5,724 nucleotides of DNA from JAGLTN01 sp023135255 (lineage in GTDB: Bacteria > Planctomycetota > Phycisphaerae > Sedimentisphaerales > Anaerobacaceae), in the NCBI GenBank assembly GCA_030639495.1, contig DAOWCP010000117.1, forward strand, positions 1 through 5,724, in the 5' to 3' direction. The translations under genes were made by a program, and so were the position numbers. The notes below the pieces were generated by a model that saw only the letters and a program-made list of their open reading frames with translations, did not search any database and was not told the DNA's origin. Shown piece after piece: positions 5,199-5,724 of the stretch (within the stretch, counting starts at the first letter, position 1; every line of letters starts with the position of its first letter).

Positions 5199-5724
5199 AT
5201 GAGAATAAATGCTTTCACTTTGATAAAAATGTTTATCGTATGCTTTGCTTTGGCAATTCCTGTCAATGCGATGGTTGTAACGCAGGAAGACTTTGATGGG
5301 CTGACTTCTCAAACTTTGGCTGAAACATGGGAGATAAATGCCCATCCGCAGGCTGGCAGTGTTAAAATTGGTTCTGTTGGCGGAAAAAGCTCAGTCCTTA
5401 TTATTGATGATATATCAAATCAGCATCAAATCATATGCAGTAAGGCCATCTCGCCTTTAGAAGATAATTTTGCTGTTGAATATGATGTAATGCTGACAGA
5501 GGCAACTAACCAGGCAACAGGCGCTTTGTATATCAATCGCGCAGTTTGTCTTGCTTTTATTCATGACAAATTCAAGGTTTTTGATGACAGCCAGGCAAAA
5601 GATGTTATGCCTTATGAGCCTGGCAAATGGCATCATGTTATGTATTTTGTCAACATGAAGGAAAAAACTTTCAGCCTTTATATTGATGATTTGCTGAGAT
5701 TTGAAAATATTCGTTTCCGCCAGC
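5199..5724 (+). CDS. Exported LamG/concanavalin-like protein (3' partial)
   Basis: An open frame of 175 codons leaves the window without a stop. ATG at 5199 is preceded by GGAG (5190-5193) with a five-base gap, and the first 24 residues form a signal peptide (hydrophobic MFIVCFALAIPV, cleavage near VNA-MV). The mature part has EDFDG near residues 30-34, then FAVEYDVMLTE (91-101), PGKWHHVMYFV (141-151) and TFSLYIDDLLRF (157-168). The run 'strand, GKWHHV, strand, YIDD' is the usual signature of LamG/concanavalin A-like jelly-roll domains found in exported planctomycete glycan-binding or glycan-degrading proteins. Any catalytic domain or dockerin would lie beyond the window, so no enzymatic role can be given. 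No convincing promoter is visible; a TATAAA at 5089-5094 lacks a good -35 box. Confidence 0.8.
   Translation, partial: MRINAFTLIKMFIVCFALAIPVNAMVVTQEDFDGLTSQTLAETWEINAHPQAGSVKIGSVGGKSSVLIIDDISNQHQIICSKAISPLEDNFAVEYDVMLTEATNQATGALYINRAVCLAFIHDKFKVFDDSQAKDVMPYEPGKWHHVMYFVNMKEKTFSLYIDDLLRFENIRFRQ

Noticed and set aside
5082..5345. 87-residue minus-strand frame opposite the LamG-like gene start
   Set aside because: It overlaps the signal peptide coding region on the other strand, its sequence is Ser/Asn/Lys-rich, and no domain is recognisable.
1..5724. tRNA genes, CRISPR array, insertion sequence or integrase
   Set aside because: No cloverleaf, no regularly spaced repeats (the 30-bp units at 5001-5060 are contiguous and number only two), no transposase or recombinase motif was found on reading both strands.

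Overview
The window most likely comes from a planctomycete of the class Phycisphaerae (Sedimentisphaera or Anaerohalosphaera type). The case rests on secreted proteins whose C-terminus is the dockerin-like repeat common in that group (GDIDGS...DLYDFA..A..WL, then a second calcium loop ending AEMWL), on a second exported LamG-like protein, and on moderate GC with AT-rich spacers. This placement is an inference from protein style; there is no rRNA or other firm marker.

Left part (1-1693, + strand): a two-gene operon, cmoA (5' end cut by the window) and cmoB, overlapping by ATGA. CmoA makes carboxy-S-adenosylmethionine from SAM and prephenate. CmoB uses it to carboxymethylate 5-hydroxyuridine at tRNA position 34, giving cmo5U, which widens wobble decoding.

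Middle (1722-4132, - strand): one large gene, convergent with cmoB across a 28-bp gap. It encodes an exported modular protein: signal peptide, ADP-ribosylglycohydrolase (DraG/ARH) fold domain, discoidin-like beta-sandwich, Ig-like domain and C-terminal dockerin-type repeats. A near-consensus sigma70-type promoter lies at 4104-4132. A run of nine G on the coding strand sits inside the discoidin-like region.

Right part (4200-5724): a start-less fragment resembling the last helix-turn-helix of an AraC-family regulator (- strand); a hairpin-rich non-coding stretch (about 4430-4600); a terminator with T-tracts on both sides; a cold-shock-domain protein gene (- strand, GTG start); an AT-rich spacer with two 30-bp imperfect tandem repeats and a possible winged-helix fragment; and the 5' part of an exported LamG-like protein gene (+ strand) that leaves the window.

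Apart from the cmoAB pair, the genes do not form an obvious pathway. I see no convincing new multi-gene system. The points most worth checking are the exported dockerin-tagged ARH-fold protein, the G9 tract in it, and a possible plus-strand small RNA ending at the csp terminator.
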